Below are positions 18,644 through 28,461 of a stretch of 60,017 nucleotides of DNA, one piece after another. The DNA comes from an uncultured Oscillatoriales cyanobacterium (lineage in GTDB: Bacteria; Cyanobacteriota; Cyanobacteriia; Cyanobacteriales; Microcoleaceae). The notes under the pieces were generated by a model. The model had not been told where the DNA came from. It saw only the letters and a list, made by a program, of their open reading frames with translations, and did not search any database. Where the stretch lies: positions 1 through 60,017 of the forward strand of contig CAITND010000077.1 of the NCBI GenBank assembly GCA_903893625.1, written 5' to 3'. Each line of letters starts with the position of its first letter. The first letter of the stretch is position 1. The position numbers and the translations under genes were made by a program.

Positions 18644-20686
18644 TTGCTGAATTCAAAACTATCCCTAGATTTTATTGAAGTTAGTAACGGGTTAATTTGT
18701 TATAGTTTAGTTGAGAATAATCGCCATCAAAAAAATATGCTTTCTTTTTTGCTTTTAACGCCCTGTGTTGTCCTGTGGTTAATTTTTTATGCTCAAGGAC
18801 AATTTTGGCGTCAAAGTTTGCTATCTGCCTTTGTGGTATGGGGTTTGTTGATTACTGGCATCACTGAATTCCTAAGTTTGTTGAATTATTTTACTATAGC
18901 TTCTGTTTCAGGAGTTGGGCTATTTCTTAATTTTATATTAATTTTTTTATATGTTAAAACTTATTCTTTACCGAGTCTAGATTTATTCAGGTTTACAAAA
19001 GAGCAATTTAAGATGCGCTCAAAATTTTTATTGTTTGTTTTAATGAGTGTAATCTTTATTGTGGTGATTATTGGATTAATTGCTATTCTTTCTCCTCCTA
19101 ATAACTGGGATTCAATGGATTACCATCTGAGTCGTGTTGTTCATTGGATACAAAATCATAGTATTAAACATTATCCAACGAGTTATACCCACCAACTTTA
19201 TCAAAATCCCTGGTCTGAATATGTAATTCTTCATTTTCAAATCTTAACAGGAGGAGATTACTTGGCTAATTTCGTCCAGTGGTTTAGCATGGTTGGAAGT
19301 ATTATTGGAATTTCACTCATTGCTCAACAGCTAGGTGCAAATTTCAATGGTCAAATTTTTGCTGCTGTTTTTACCGCAACAATTCCTATGGGAATTTTGC
19401 AAGCGTCTAATACTCAGAATGATTATGTTTTAGCGTTTTGGTTAGTTTGTTTAGCGCACTTTATTCTATCTGCAATCCAACAAAAAGATAGAATTAACTG
19501 GGTGAATGCCTTTTATATAGGGAGTACCACTGGGTTAGCTATTCTTTCTAAGGGAACTTCCTATTTTTATGTTTTACCTTTCTTAATTTGGTTCGGACTT
19601 TATTCCCTAAAACAATTAAAATGGCAATTTTGGAAACCCAATTTAATTATAGCTATTATTACTATCTCATTAAATATAAGCCACTATTTGCGTAATTATC
19701 AAGTCTTTGGTTCTTTCCTCGGTTCCCCAGGAGATTACCGTAACGGTGTAATTAACTTAAATACATTAATATCGAATATATTGAGAAATGTAGCATTACA
19801 TTTAGGCTCTCCTTTCGGCTTTATTAATGGAAGATTTAATAAATTAATTCATGTTATTCATGATATTTTAGGAATCAATATTAATGATCCTCAAACCACA
19901 TTCTCTAGTGTTTTCTCTGTACCTGGAGGTTGGTCAACCCTTGGAATTTGGGGAAATGAAAATAATGCTCCTAATTTGTTACACACTTTATTGATATTGA
20001 TATTTTTGTTAATTTTTTGCTTCAGGAAAGACTTGAAAAAAAATTACTACCTCGTTAGTTATTTAACGGTTGTAGTCAGTGGTTTTTTAATCTTTTGCTT
20101 CCTTGTAAAATGGCAAATTTGGCCTAGTCGTTTACATCTACCTTTATTTGTATTATTCTCGGCTTTTCTCGGATTAATGTTATCTCAAATTAAACCTAAA
20201 ATTGTTGTTCAATTAATTTTAGTTGTTTTTCTTTTGTCATCTTTTCCTTGGTTATTTTTAAATAAGTATAGACCTATCTTTCACCCCACCAATAGTATTC
20301 TTGTTGTCAACAGAATGGATCAATATTTTAGTAATCGTCCTGAACTTTTAGAACCTTTTAAGGAAACTGTAAAATTTTTAAATTCGCAAAATTGCCCTAA
20401 AATTGGTTTACAAATGGGAAATGATGCGTGGGAATATCCCATTTGGGTTATGTTACAAACTTCTCAACCCCAGAATTTAGAAATCCGACATATTAATGTT
20501 GATAATGCCTCAGCAAAGTTAGCTGAAACTTCACCGCATAGTAATTTTGTTCCCTGTAGGATTATACAGATGAGAACTAAAAGAAGTGGTCAAAAATCTC
20601 AAGAAAATATTGTTTTTAAAGATCAAACTTATCAACAACAATGGAAAAAAGAACCTATAGCTATTTTTAAACCTGAGTCACCGTAA
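18644..20686 (+). CDS. ArnT-like polytopic membrane glycosyltransferase
   Basis: Up to 680 residues with about twelve membrane helices. The diagnostic piece is NNWDSMDYHLSRVVHWIQNH in the first periplasmic loop, where the Asp pair matches the catalytic acidic residues of ArnT/GT83-like enzymes. SNTQNDYVLAFWLVC follows. The C-terminal soluble domain (about 570-680) ends the protein. The start is uncertain: TTG at 18644 gives a 31-residue N-terminal extension, and an ATG at 18737 begins right at the first membrane helix (MLSFLLLTPCVVLWL). Neither has a strong ribosome-binding site. Convergent with the hydrolase gene, 12 bases apart. Confidence 0.75.
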   Translation: MLNSKLSLDFIEVSNGLICYSLVENNRHQKNMLSFLLLTPCVVLWLIFYAQGQFWRQSLLSAFVVWGLLITGITEFLSLLNYFTIASVSGVGLFLNFILIFLYVKTYSLPSLDLFRFTKEQFKMRSKFLLFVLMSVIFIVVIIGLIAILSPPNNWDSMDYHLSRVVHWIQNHSIKHYPTSYTHQLYQNPWSEYVILHFQILTGGDYLANFVQWFSMVGSIIGISLIAQQLGANFNGQIFAAVFTATIPMGILQASNTQNDYVLAFWLVCLAHFILSAIQQKDRINWVNAFYIGSTTGLAILSKGTSYFYVLPFLIWFGLYSLKQLKWQFWKPNLIIAIITISLNISHYLRNYQVFGSFLGSPGDYRNGVINLNTLISNILRNVALHLGSPFGFINGRFNKLIHVIHDILGININDPQTTFSSVFSVPGGWSTLGIWGNENNAPNLLHTLLILIFLLIFCFRKDLKKNYYLVSYLTVVVSGFLIFCFLVKWQIWPSRLHLPLFVLFSAFLGLMLSQIKPKIVVQLILVVFLLSSFPWLFLNKYRPIFHPTNSILVVNRMDQYFSNRPELLEPFKETVKFLNSQNCPKIGLQMGNDAWEYPIWVMLQTSQPQNLEIRHINVDNASAKLAETSPHSNFVPCRIIQMRTKRSGQKSQENIVFKDQTYQQQWKKEPIAIFKPESP

Positions 20687-20698
20687 CTACATGATTAA

Positions 20699-21574
20699 CT
20701 AACGTCTTAAAAAATTCAGTAATTCTCGATTTACCGTTTGGGGAACTTCCTGTTGAATCCAATGACCACAATCAGGAATTAATTGTAGTTTAAAGGGGGC
20801 TGCAATTAATCGGTCTAAACCTTCCGTGAGGTGATGACTCAAAAATGAATCTTCCTTTCCCCATAATACTAACGTAGGAGACATAACTTTTTGAGGGGTT
20901 CGCACCCAATCTAATAACCAAGTGGGCGGCCAAAATAAATGACGATAATAACTCATCGCCGCTTGTAATACTCCTGGTTTTTCTAAAGCTGCTTCATAAA
21001 TTTGAGTTTCTTCGGCGCTAAATGCACCTTTACGAATGGCGTGTTCTCGCAACGCATTCGTAACAAATTCTTTTAAATTCTGTTGAATTAACCATTCGGG
21101 AATTCCCGGAACCTGAAACGCAAAAACGAACCAACTGCGACGAATTTGATCCAAATTACTAACTAATTCTTGAACAAAGCGATGGGGGGGAGGGGCGTTG
21201 AGAATCACCAAACGGTTGAGAGATTCGGGAAACTTTTGAGCAAAATGCCATGCAATTAACCCCCCCCAATCATGCCCAACGATATGAGCTTTGACGTAGC
21301 CTAGACGCTCAATTAATCCTTGAATATCGGTACAGAGCGTGTCTAAATCATAGCCACTTTCCGGTTTATCCGAATCGTTGTAACCGCGTAAATCAGGGAC
21401 AACGACTTTAAAATAACGGGCTAGGGCGGGAATTTGATAGCGCCAAGCGTACCAAAATTCAGGAAACCCATGCAGGAGTACGACAAGTTCACCCTCGCCT
21501 TGGGTAACCGTGTGTAAGCGAATATTATTCGTCTCAACAAACAGATGTTGCCAATCAGATTCTAGTGTCACCAT
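20699..21574 (-). CDS. alpha/beta-hydrolase (epoxide hydrolase / haloalkane dehalogenase-like)
   Basis: A 291-residue hydrolase. The oxyanion motif is VVLLHGFPEFWYAWRYQIP, and the nucleophile elbow is HIVGHDWGGLIAWHFA with Asp as nucleophile, typical of epoxide hydrolases and haloalkane or haloacetate dehalogenases. A cap region with the FAFQVPGIPEWL segment follows, then LWGKEDSFL for the acid and DCGHWIQQE for the catalytic His. The substrate cannot be told from sequence. The ATG chosen has GGAG just upstream, and a TTG three codons earlier is possible. It marks the return to non-island genes. Confidence 0.85.
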   Translation of the reverse strand: MVTLESDWQHLFVETNNIRLHTVTQGEGELVVLLHGFPEFWYAWRYQIPALARYFKVVVPDLRGYNDSDKPESGYDLDTLCTDIQGLIERLGYVKAHIVGHDWGGLIAWHFAQKFPESLNRLVILNAPPPHRFVQELVSNLDQIRRSWFVFAFQVPGIPEWLIQQNLKEFVTNALREHAIRKGAFSAEETQIYEAALEKPGVLQAAMSYYRHLFWPPTWLLDWVRTPQKVMSPTLVLWGKEDSFLSHHLTEGLDRLIAAPFKLQLIPDCGHWIQQEVPQTVNRELLNFLRR

Positions 21575-21678
21575 AAACTCCAATCTTGTTGCTCACAAGC
21601 GCTGCGGCTGACATCTTAGAGAATTTCCTCAACGGATTGGAGCAATGCTGAACAGTTCTTCTGATTTCAGATTACCAC

Positions 21679-22035
21679 TTACACAGGCTGAACAAGTTTG
21701 GGAGTCATGACCAAGGGGGAAGCAGATGGCATTCCTCGGTAAATCACTAAGTTGGCCAATTCCTGTAACTGTTGAATGGCTTCAGCCCCTTCTAATTTCA
21801 TAAGTTCCCGGTCGTCGCGCATTTCCGTCCAGGTAATTCCATAGTCCGACACCAGGAAACGAATCAGATGACTTTCGCCTAAACTCACCATGAAGGAGGC
21901 GCTATTCATCTGACCGCCACAGGTGTAGCAGGAGGCGAGATACCCCTGCCGTTCTAGCACAGTGGCTAGAGCTTGGAGGTTCATCACCAAGTCCTGAACA
22001 AATTTGCGGTGTTGTTCTGCAAGTCTGAGAAACAT
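21679..22035 (-). CDS. DUF1815 family protein
   Basis: A 118-residue cyanobacterium-specific protein starting MFLRLAEQHRKFVQDLVMNL, with YLASCYTCGGQMNSASFMV and FLVSDYGITWTEMRDDRELM. The start is fixed by a strong Shine-Dalgarno site (AGGAGG seven bases before the ATG). A further upstream start would read through that site. Function unknown in the family; soluble, no signal peptide. The paired Cys of YTCGG could bind metal, which is only a suggestion. Confidence 0.85.
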   Translation of the reverse strand: MFLRLAEQHRKFVQDLVMNLQALATVLERQGYLASCYTCGGQMNSASFMVSLGESHLIRFLVSDYGITWTEMRDDRELMKLEGAEAIQQLQELANLVIYRGMPSASPLVMTPKLVQPV

Positions 22036-22302
22036 AAATTGTCCTCCTATCACCACACCTAAGATCATTTTCAAAATGTAACATAATCTTAAGGTTTTGG
22101 TGCTGAAATATTAATCTTAGTCTGACAGGCTTAAATTGAAAAGATCACCTCCGGTGATGTTAAAACACAGAATATTTTGCAGATTAACGGAACTACTGCG
22201 TTAGGAAGGTATCTAGGAAAACAATAAGGTTAAATTTTTTCTAACTTTACTGTTCTAGTGAGGCTCAGATCCTGACCCACAAGGGATTAGCCAGAGAATC
22301 CG

Positions 22303-22346
22303 GTCTAAACTGATTAAAAGATTTAATAGTTTTGATAAGTTTAGAC
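22303..22346 (-). other. long imperfect hairpin between DUF2839 and DUF1815 genes
   Basis: The arms GTCTAAACT and AGTTTAGAC pair perfectly (9 bp). The stem continues with about seven further pairs around a 10-base loop. It lies about 90 bases beyond the stop of the DUF2839 gene and upstream of DUF1815, in a 400-base gap whose only other visible structure is a small ATCACC-TCC-GGTGAT hairpin near 22143. There is no T-tract, so it could be an attenuator, an mRNA-stabilising structure or a small RNA. I cannot decide. Confidence 0.4.
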
Positions 22347-22434
22347 TAAGAGTGATCGGATCTTTGATGTCCAGTGTAGGGAAAGAGTTCCCATCACAGA
22401 AACAAAATCGAGATGAATTTATCTTTCCTGAACC

Positions 22435-22647
22435 TCAATCAATTTGCCACCAACCAAATCCAGGGCCGATAAATCGAATCGTCACCCAGACAACAACCAG
22501 TAACCCAATGCCAAACCAACTGGCTTTGGTGGTAATCTCGATGAACTGTTGGCTTTGGTTTTTGGTAATCGGCAGCCAAGACACCATCTTTTCTTCTTGG
22601 CCATACTGTTGTCCCATTGTTTGTTTCCGACGTTTTGCTTCACCCAT
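22435..22647 (-). CDS. DUF2839 family small membrane protein
   Basis: A 70-residue cyanobacterial protein starting MGEAKRRKQTMGQQYGQEEK, then WLPITKNQSQQF and one membrane helix (ASWFGIGLLVVVWVTIRFIGP) near the C-terminus. These match the conserved DUF2839 pattern well. The ATG before GEAKRRK is preferred over an in-frame TTG four codons upstream. Function unknown. The Lys/Arg-rich N-terminus should face the cytoplasm. Confidence 0.85.
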   Translation of the reverse strand: MGEAKRRKQTMGQQYGQEEKMVSWLPITKNQSQQFIEITTKASWFGIGLLVVVWVTIRFIGPGFGWWQID

Positions 22648-22739
22648 ATTTATATACAAAAGTTAACAGGGAGTCTCATTTACTCAACTTTATTTTATTT
22701 CATTTATTGGAAAGTTGCAGGATCAAAACTTAATTGGCA

Positions 22740-25676
22740 TTAATTGGCAACAACAACGCGATCTCGTCCTTGAACTTTCGCCTGATATAAGGCTTTATCT
22801 GCCTCTTGAATCACCAATTTTGCCGTTATTCCCTGTTGGGGAAATATTGCAATCCCTAAAGAAATCGTTACAGGACTTAAAAATTGATTGCGATTGTAAA
22901 TTTTTAACTCTTTAATTCTCTGACGAATCTGTTCAGCACGTTGCTGACAATCTTCTAGGGAAGTTTCAGGAAAAATCAAGGTTAATTCTTCTCCGCCATA
23001 ACGACAAGCAATGTCAGAATTGCGAATATTTTGTTGTAAAAAATTGCTAATTTCAATCAGAACTTGATCTCCCATTTCATGGCCATAAGTATCATTAAAC
23101 TTTTTAAAATGATCCACATCAAGCATGACAATTCCTACGGAATATTTACCCCGATTTGCTCGTGTAATTTCCCGTTCTAAGGATTCTTCCATATAGCGAC
23201 GATTATATAATCCAGTCAAAGGATCTCGAATACTTTGATGGCGTAATTTTTCTCGCAGTTCTAAATTAGCCAAAGCTAATCCTAAATTCTCCGATACCAT
23301 TTGAGCTAATTGACGTTTAGAATCGGTCATTATCCCTGCCGTTTCCGACCTTATATGTAATAATCCTAATGCTTCTCCTTGAGCCATCATCGGTAAACAT
23401 AAAGATTCTGTAGGGATATTTTCAGGGTGAATATGTTGACAAAGTAACCCCGTATGATTTTGATCAACCCAATGGATTTGACCCCGACGTAAAGCCCAAC
23501 ATTGGATCGAGGAAAACGTATGTTCACAAGGCATAGAGTGACCCCAACGGGTAACAGCATCAACCATATTTTTAGAAGCCGTAATCACAAAAACTGCACC
23601 CGAACACTGGGGAAATAAAGGTTTAATTAAATCTCCTACCATTGCATAGGCTTCCTCTAAGGACATACAAACTTGTAAAAATTCATTCATTTCTTTTAAA
23701 AGCACCATTTCTTGATTTCGGCATTCCAATTCCTTCACCCAAGACAGCAGTTTTTCATTCATTTTTTTTAAGGTTTCTTGAGTTTGTTTCCGTTCTGTGA
23801 TATCACTAGCAGTCCCTAAAAGTTGTTTCGGTTTTCCCGTTGACGTGCGGCTAAAAACCATTGTGCGATGGCTTAACCAATACCATCCCCCTTGTTTGTG
23901 TTTAAATCGGCATTCAAATTGAAAGGTTTTGTCCTCCTCTCCACTTTTTAATTGTTTAAAACACTCTAATATTTTTTTTAAGTCTTCAGGATAAATATTC
24001 TTTTTAATCGTTTTCCAAGTAAAATTTTTGATGTCTTCTTCCGTATATCCTAAAATTTCTGTTAATTCATAATTACTATAACTTAATCGTTTTTCCGTTA
24101 AATCATAGATATATAAAATACAAGGGGTTGAGTCCGCAATTTTTTGAATAAATCCCTGTTGTGTTTTGATGGCTTCTTCAGCATCTTTACGTTCGGTAAT
24201 ATCAATACATGATCCGATATATCCTAAAAAATCTCCATCCGGTGTAAACCGAGGAACACCCATGTCTAATAGCCAGCGATATTCGCTATCAGCGCGTTGG
24301 AGACGATATTCCATCGAAAAATTAATCCGACGTTGAAACGCACTTAAATAGGTATCTAAACAGGGTTCTAAATCATCTGCATGAACCCCTTTTGCCCAAC
24401 CGTTTCCAAATTCCTCCTCTAAGGTTTTCCCTGTAAAATTCAGCCAAGTTTGATTAAAAAAATAACACAAACCATCCGTACCCGAAATCCACATTAACAC
24501 CGGAGAAGTATCTGCCATCCAGCGAAATCGAGCTTCACTTTCTCGTAAAGCATTCTCCATTTGTTTACGCGCAGTAATATCAGTTACTAATGCAAAAGCT
24601 CCTGTATAATTTCCGGCTTGATCATAAATCGGAGAAGTAGAAAGCATTGTCCACAAGGGTTCCCCCGTTTGACGACAAAATTTAAAATCATGCTGTTCGG
24701 AAATTCCTTGGTGACGACGTTCGACATAATTTAGGGCTATTTCATATTCTTCATCATCCATAAACTCAAATAGAGATCGACCCATCATTTCTTCAATGCT
24801 ATAACCCAACATCGTTGCCATTTGAGTATTGACAAACGTGGTTTTATTTTCAGCATCAATAATCCAAAATCCTTCTAAACTGGTTTCAATTAAACGTCGA
24901 TAACGTTCTTCACTGTCTTGCAAAGCAGCTTCAACTTGTTTGCGAATTGTAATATCACGGTTACTCGCTCTTTGTCCTAACCAAACTCCATCTGGACTAT
25001 AAATAGATTGACACCAATGGGAAATCCAACGAATGTCACCTTGATGATGAATTAGGCGAAAATCTGAAGCCTGAACTTGATCGGCATCGGCTTTATAGAC
25101 AAAAGAATTCACAAATTTTTCCCGATCCTGGGGATGAATAATCTGGCTTAATAATTGAGGATTTTCTAAAAATTCTGTAGCGGAATATCCCGTAATTCGT
25201 TCACAGGAAGGAGAAACATAAATAAAATTTCCTTGGGAACTCAACCAATATTCCCAATCATAGGTTGAGTCTGCCACTAAACGAAATTGTGCTTCTGTTT
25301 TTTGCAGGTTTTGAAACTGCATTTGTAAATCAGTTAGTTGCTCTTGAGTTTGAGATAATTCCTGTTGAATCCGATGACGTTCTTCAACTTCCCGCAGAAA
25401 AGCTTGATAGAGTTTTTGAAATTCCGGCTCGGATTCTAAAGGTAATTGTGCACCGTTTCGGTTCCATTTTTGAAGATACCCAAACAAAAGTAATCCCAGT
25501 CCACTAAATCCCATCAGGGCGGTTAAGTTAATGATCAATTCTGGGTAAATTGCCTCTGACTCCTGAGCCAAACTTAGGATAGGTTGAGACAGAATATAAA
25601 GGCTAACGCCTGAAATCAGAATGCAGAGGATTGTCAAGGTTGCAATGAACCCTGGCAGTGACTGACAATTATTCAT
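22740..25676 (-). CDS. membrane-anchored multi-PAS, GAF, GGDEF diguanylate cyclase
   Basis: A 978-residue signalling protein. Two membrane helices (about 8-30 and 47-67) and a coiled coil (about 85-130) are followed by four PAS/PAC units (about 130-250, 255-375, 380-505, 510-635), each closing with an ITERK/ITARK-like linker. A GAF domain (about 665-805) precedes a C-terminal GGDEF domain. The active site reads YGGEELTLIFPE (G894-L898), a functional GGEEF variant, with DPLTGLYNRRYMEESL at the domain start. It should make cyclic-di-GMP in response to ligands sensed by PAS/GAF. No EAL domain follows. Ends 3 bases before nagA starts to be read in the same direction, so nagA may share its transcript. 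Confidence 0.92.
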   Translation of the reverse strand: MNNCQSLPGFIATLTILCILISGVSLYILSQPILSLAQESEAIYPELIINLTALMGFSGLGLLLFGYLQKWNRNGAQLPLESEPEFQKLYQAFLREVEERHRIQQELSQTQEQLTDLQMQFQNLQKTEAQFRLVADSTYDWEYWLSSQGNFIYVSPSCERITGYSATEFLENPQLLSQIIHPQDREKFVNSFVYKADADQVQASDFRLIHHQGDIRWISHWCQSIYSPDGVWLGQRASNRDITIRKQVEAALQDSEERYRRLIETSLEGFWIIDAENKTTFVNTQMATMLGYSIEEMMGRSLFEFMDDEEYEIALNYVERRHQGISEQHDFKFCRQTGEPLWTMLSTSPIYDQAGNYTGAFALVTDITARKQMENALRESEARFRWMADTSPVLMWISGTDGLCYFFNQTWLNFTGKTLEEEFGNGWAKGVHADDLEPCLDTYLSAFQRRINFSMEYRLQRADSEYRWLLDMGVPRFTPDGDFLGYIGSCIDITERKDAEEAIKTQQGFIQKIADSTPCILYIYDLTEKRLSYSNYELTEILGYTEEDIKNFTWKTIKKNIYPEDLKKILECFKQLKSGEEDKTFQFECRFKHKQGGWYWLSHRTMVFSRTSTGKPKQLLGTASDITERKQTQETLKKMNEKLLSWVKELECRNQEMVLLKEMNEFLQVCMSLEEAYAMVGDLIKPLFPQCSGAVFVITASKNMVDAVTRWGHSMPCEHTFSSIQCWALRRGQIHWVDQNHTGLLCQHIHPENIPTESLCLPMMAQGEALGLLHIRSETAGIMTDSKRQLAQMVSENLGLALANLELREKLRHQSIRDPLTGLYNRRYMEESLEREITRANRGKYSVGIVMLDVDHFKKFNDTYGHEMGDQVLIEISNFLQQNIRNSDIACRYGGEELTLIFPETSLEDCQQRAEQIRQRIKELKIYNRNQFLSPVTISLGIAIFPQQGITAKLVIQEADKALYQAKVQGRDRVVVAN

Positions 25677-25679
25677 AAG

Positions 25680-26906
25680 CTAGTAGAAGTCAGGCAACAG
25701 TCGCTGCCAAGTCAAGGTAGTGGTTTGGGAAGAGAGATGAACTTTCCAGCGCAAGAGATGGGTAGCAGATTGACCAACGAGAGAAAACAGACCCAGTGCC
25801 TGTCGGGGGGCTGTAGTGGCTAAGGAGATCGCCTCTCCCACGTTACAACAATTCCACCGAACTAAATTTTGAACCCCTATTAATAAGGGTAATGTAGTTC
25901 CGGCTAAAGTACCATCGGGTAGACGGGCTGTTCCTTGTTTGACTTCAATTTGTCGTTCATCCCAAGGATAAACGCCATCGGGTAGTCCCAAGGGTGCTAA
26001 GGCATCACTGACTAAAAATAGGGGTGTTAAACCGGGTGTCTGTTGAGGAGGGGTCATCCCTGACATTCGCAAGAGCAACTCCACCATTAAGGGGGAAAGG
26101 TGTTGTCCGTCAGCAATAAAGCCACATTTAACGCTTTGATTAACTAATGCCGCCCCTAATAAACCGGGTTCTCGATGATGTAAACTCGGCATGGCATTGA
26201 ACGCATGAGTTACCATCGTTGCCCCCTGTGCAAAAGCTTGTTCTGCCTGGTCTGCGGTGGCTTGGGAGTGGCCTAAACTCACAATAATGCCTAAATTCTT
26301 TAAATAGGGAATTACCGTTCCTGTGGGGTCTAATTCTGGGGCTAAAGTCATAATTTTAACCCAGTTTCCATAGTTTCCTAGAACCTGTTGAACATGATCT
26401 AGGGTTAGGGATAATAAATGTTCTTGAGGATGGGCACCGCGTTTACTGGGATTAAGAAATGGCCCTTCGAGATGAACCCCTAATATTTTAGCGGTGGGTT
26501 TGTTTTGAGGAATCTGTTGGGTAAATTGGGCAATTGTTGATAGCGATCGTTGAATTTTCTCAACAGATGTAGTAACAATTGTGGGCATAAAACCATCAAT
26601 TCCCTGTTGCCATAAATATTGACAAATTTCAGTTAATTTAGGGAAATCTTGGGGTTCTAAATCGGGAAAGGCTAATCCTAATGCTCCGTTAATTTGTAAA
26701 TCTATTCCTCCCAAGGATAGCCAATCTCCTTCGAGATCTAACCGTTCTATTTCTGCTGTTGATCCAGGTTGAGATAAACTTTCCATCGGTTCAATATCAT
26801 AGATTTGACCCTGGCGAATTAAAACTTGTTGTAAATTTTGTGATCCAGGGAGACGGACATTGATAATATCGAAGGTAGCGGCGTCTTGCTGTTGTGTTGT
26901 TGTCAT
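25680..26906 (-). CDS. nagA: N-acetylglucosamine-6-phosphate deacetylase
   Basis: A 408-residue amidohydrolase that removes acetate from GlcNAc-6-P. Seen motifs: [14 protein letters not shown] (the Q-x-N variant of the N-terminal metal loop, as in E. coli NagA), [16 protein letters not shown] (metal Glu), [10 protein letters not shown] (His), VTHAFNAM (His), and [11 protein letters not shown] (catalytic Asp). Full family length. Three bases upstream of the diguanylate-cyclase gene on the same strand. The start codon lies only 9 bases from the proposed divergent purE start, so its promoter must sit inside purE. Confidence 0.93.
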   Translation of the reverse strand: MTTTQQQDAATFDIINVRLPGSQNLQQVLIRQGQIYDIEPMESLSQPGSTAEIERLDLEGDWLSLGGIDLQINGALGLAFPDLEPQDFPKLTEICQYLWQQGIDGFMPTIVTTSVEKIQRSLSTIAQFTQQIPQNKPTAKILGVHLEGPFLNPSKRGAHPQEHLLSLTLDHVQQVLGNYGNWVKIMTLAPELDPTGTVIPYLKNLGIIVSLGHSQATADQAEQAFAQGATMVTHAFNAMPSLHHREPGLLGAALVNQSVKCGFIADGQHLSPLMVELLLRMSGMTPPQQTPGLTPLFLVSDALAPLGLPDGVYPWDERQIEVKQGTARLPDGTLAGTTLPLLIGVQNLVRWNCCNVGEAISLATTAPRQALGLFSLVGQSATHLLRWKVHLSSQTTTLTWQRLLPDFY

Positions 26907-26915
26907 GAGGAACCG

Positions 26916-27458
26916 TTGCTGGCTTTGAACTCTACATCATTATTTCCTAACTCTACTCCTCCTGTCGTCGGGATTATCATGGGGAGTGATTCCGATTTAC
27001 CCACCATGGCTGCTGCGATCGCAGTCTGTGAAGAATTTGGTATTCCCCATGAGGTGGCAATTGTTTCGGCGCACCGCACCCCAGAACGAATGTTTGAGTA
27101 CGCGAAAACCGCCCATCTGCGAGGTCTGAAGGTTATTATTGCTGGGGCAGGAGGAGCAGCGCATCTACCGGGAATGGTAGCTTCTTTAACGCCTCTGCCT
27201 GTGGTTGGAGTTCCGGTGACGACTCGCACCTTACAGGGGGTTGATTCTCTCTATTCTATTGTACAAATGCCGGGGGGAATTCCGGTGGCAACGGTAGCGA
27301 TCGGCAATGCTAAAAATGCGGGTTTATTAGCCGTACAAATATTAGCTAGTCATGATTCTGAACTATTACAAAAGGTTTTAGATTATCGAGAAAATCTCAA
27401 GCAATCTGTTCTGGATAAACAAGACCGTTTAGATCAGGTGGGTTATGCAGAATATTAA
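26916..27458 (+). CDS. purE: N5-carboxyaminoimidazole ribonucleotide mutase (PurE)
   Basis: Class I PurE, which rearranges N5-CAIR to CAIR in purine synthesis. The signature [14 protein letters not shown], the SAHRTPERM catalytic segment and [16 protein letters not shown] are all present, with [21 protein letters not shown] near the C-terminus. There is no in-frame ATG before the MGSDSD motif itself, so a TTG start is required. I chose TTG at 26916 because GAGGA lies just upstream, and a TTG at 26886 would overlap nagA. Length 180 residues, about 15 more than usual at the N-terminus. cobK follows 18 bases downstream. Confidence 0.93.
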   Translation: MLALNSTSLFPNSTPPVVGIIMGSDSDLPTMAAAIAVCEEFGIPHEVAIVSAHRTPERMFEYAKTAHLRGLKVIIAGAGGAAHLPGMVASLTPLPVVGVPVTTRTLQGVDSLYSIVQMPGGIPVATVAIGNAKNAGLLAVQILASHDSELLQKVLDYRENLKQSVLDKQDRLDQVGYAEY

Positions 27459-27476
27459 TATTCAACAACAATTGAA

Positions 27477-28256
27477 ATGTTGAAATCAAATCATCGAGTT
27501 TGGTTAATTGGAGGAACCAGCGAAAGTGCAATCTTAGCGGAGGCGATCGCCCAATCCCAGATCCATTGTATTATTAGTGTAACGACAGAATCCGCTAAAT
27601 CTCTCTATCCCGAATCAGAATTTTTAACTGTTTGGGTGGGTAAATTAGAGGAAAGCCAAATCAGCCAATTTATTAATAATAAAATCAACAGGATTTTAGA
27701 TGCTTCTCATCCCTATGCGGTAGAAATTTCTCAATTAGCGATCGCCGTTTCCCAAACTCATAATATTCCCTATTTACGGTATGAACGTCCGGCTATAGTT
27801 GCTCAAAATTTAGCTAATATTGTTTATTTAGATAGCGTTGAAACTTTATTAACCGGCGATTATTTAACCGGAAAACGAGTCTTACTAACTTTGGGATATC
27901 GAATGTTATCCCAATTTACAAGATGGCAAGATCGAGCGATATTATTTGCTCGAATATTACCTTCTGCTATCGCTTTAGATGCTGCCTTAAAAGCCGGGTT
28001 TACCCCCGATCGGATCATTGCTATTCGTCCTCCCCTCTGTTTAGAATTAGAAACAGCCTTATGGCAACATTGGAATATTTCTCTGGTGGTGACAAAAGCC
28101 TCTGGAACGGCGGGAGGGGAAGACAATAAAATTAATCTAGCCAATCAATTAAACATTCCTTTAATTATTATTGAGCGACCCTTGATTAATTATCCCCAGA
28201 TGACTCAATATTTTCAAAGTGCTATAGAATTTTGTCAACCCTTAAATGGGGAATAA
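27477..28256 (+). CDS. cobK: precorrin-6A (cobalt-precorrin-6A) reductase
   Basis: A 259-residue NAD(P)H-dependent reductase of corrin-ring synthesis. It starts VWLIGGTSESAILAEAIA (nucleotide-binding GGTSE), continues with ILDASHPYAVEISQLA and IPYLRYERPA, and ends with VVTKASGTAGGEDNKINLANQLNIPLIIIERP. All are hallmarks of CobK/CbiJ. Overall length is normal. It lies 18 bases after purE in the same direction, probably one transcript, though the pathways are unrelated. HIP1 octamers occur twice inside the gene. Confidence 0.93.
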   Translation: MLKSNHRVWLIGGTSESAILAEAIAQSQIHCIISVTTESAKSLYPESEFLTVWVGKLEESQISQFINNKINRILDASHPYAVEISQLAIAVSQTHNIPYLRYERPAIVAQNLANIVYLDSVETLLTGDYLTGKRVLLTLGYRMLSQFTRWQDRAILFARILPSAIALDAALKAGFTPDRIIAIRPPLCLELETALWQHWNISLVVTKASGTAGGEDNKINLANQLNIPLIIIERPLINYPQMTQYFQSAIEFCQPLNGE

Positions 28257-28353
28257 AAACCATCTTAACCCGTCTAATCTTTAATCCTCCTAGACCTTGG
28301 CCAAAACTCAATGCCGAATTTTCATCCGGTCTTGAAGACTCCGATCACATCCA

Positions 28354-28381
28354 ACACCGGACACCGGACACCGGACACCGG
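28354..28381. repeat. ACACCGG heptamer, four tandem copies
   Basis: Perfect 7-base units directly repeated four times, 17 bases upstream of the likely promoter region of acpP. STRR-type repeat of cyanobacteria. Confidence 0.9.
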
Positions 28382-28396
28382 AAAAAGTAGGAGATC

Positions 28397-28461
28397 GTTG
28401 CTGCGGTGATCCCCCTTTCAGATAAGATGGTATACGCGGCATCCAACTAAGGAAAGATAGG
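28397..28461 (+). promoter_or_regulatory. probable ancestral acpP promoter and leader
   Basis: A TAAGAT/TATACG box near 28427-28440 is followed by AACTAAGGAAAGATAGG, which looks exactly like a leader ending in a ribosome-binding site. No acpP start codon follows within normal spacing. The sequence runs straight into the structured RNA element instead. I infer that this was the original acpP leader before the insertion. The -35 assignment is weak. Confidence 0.4.
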
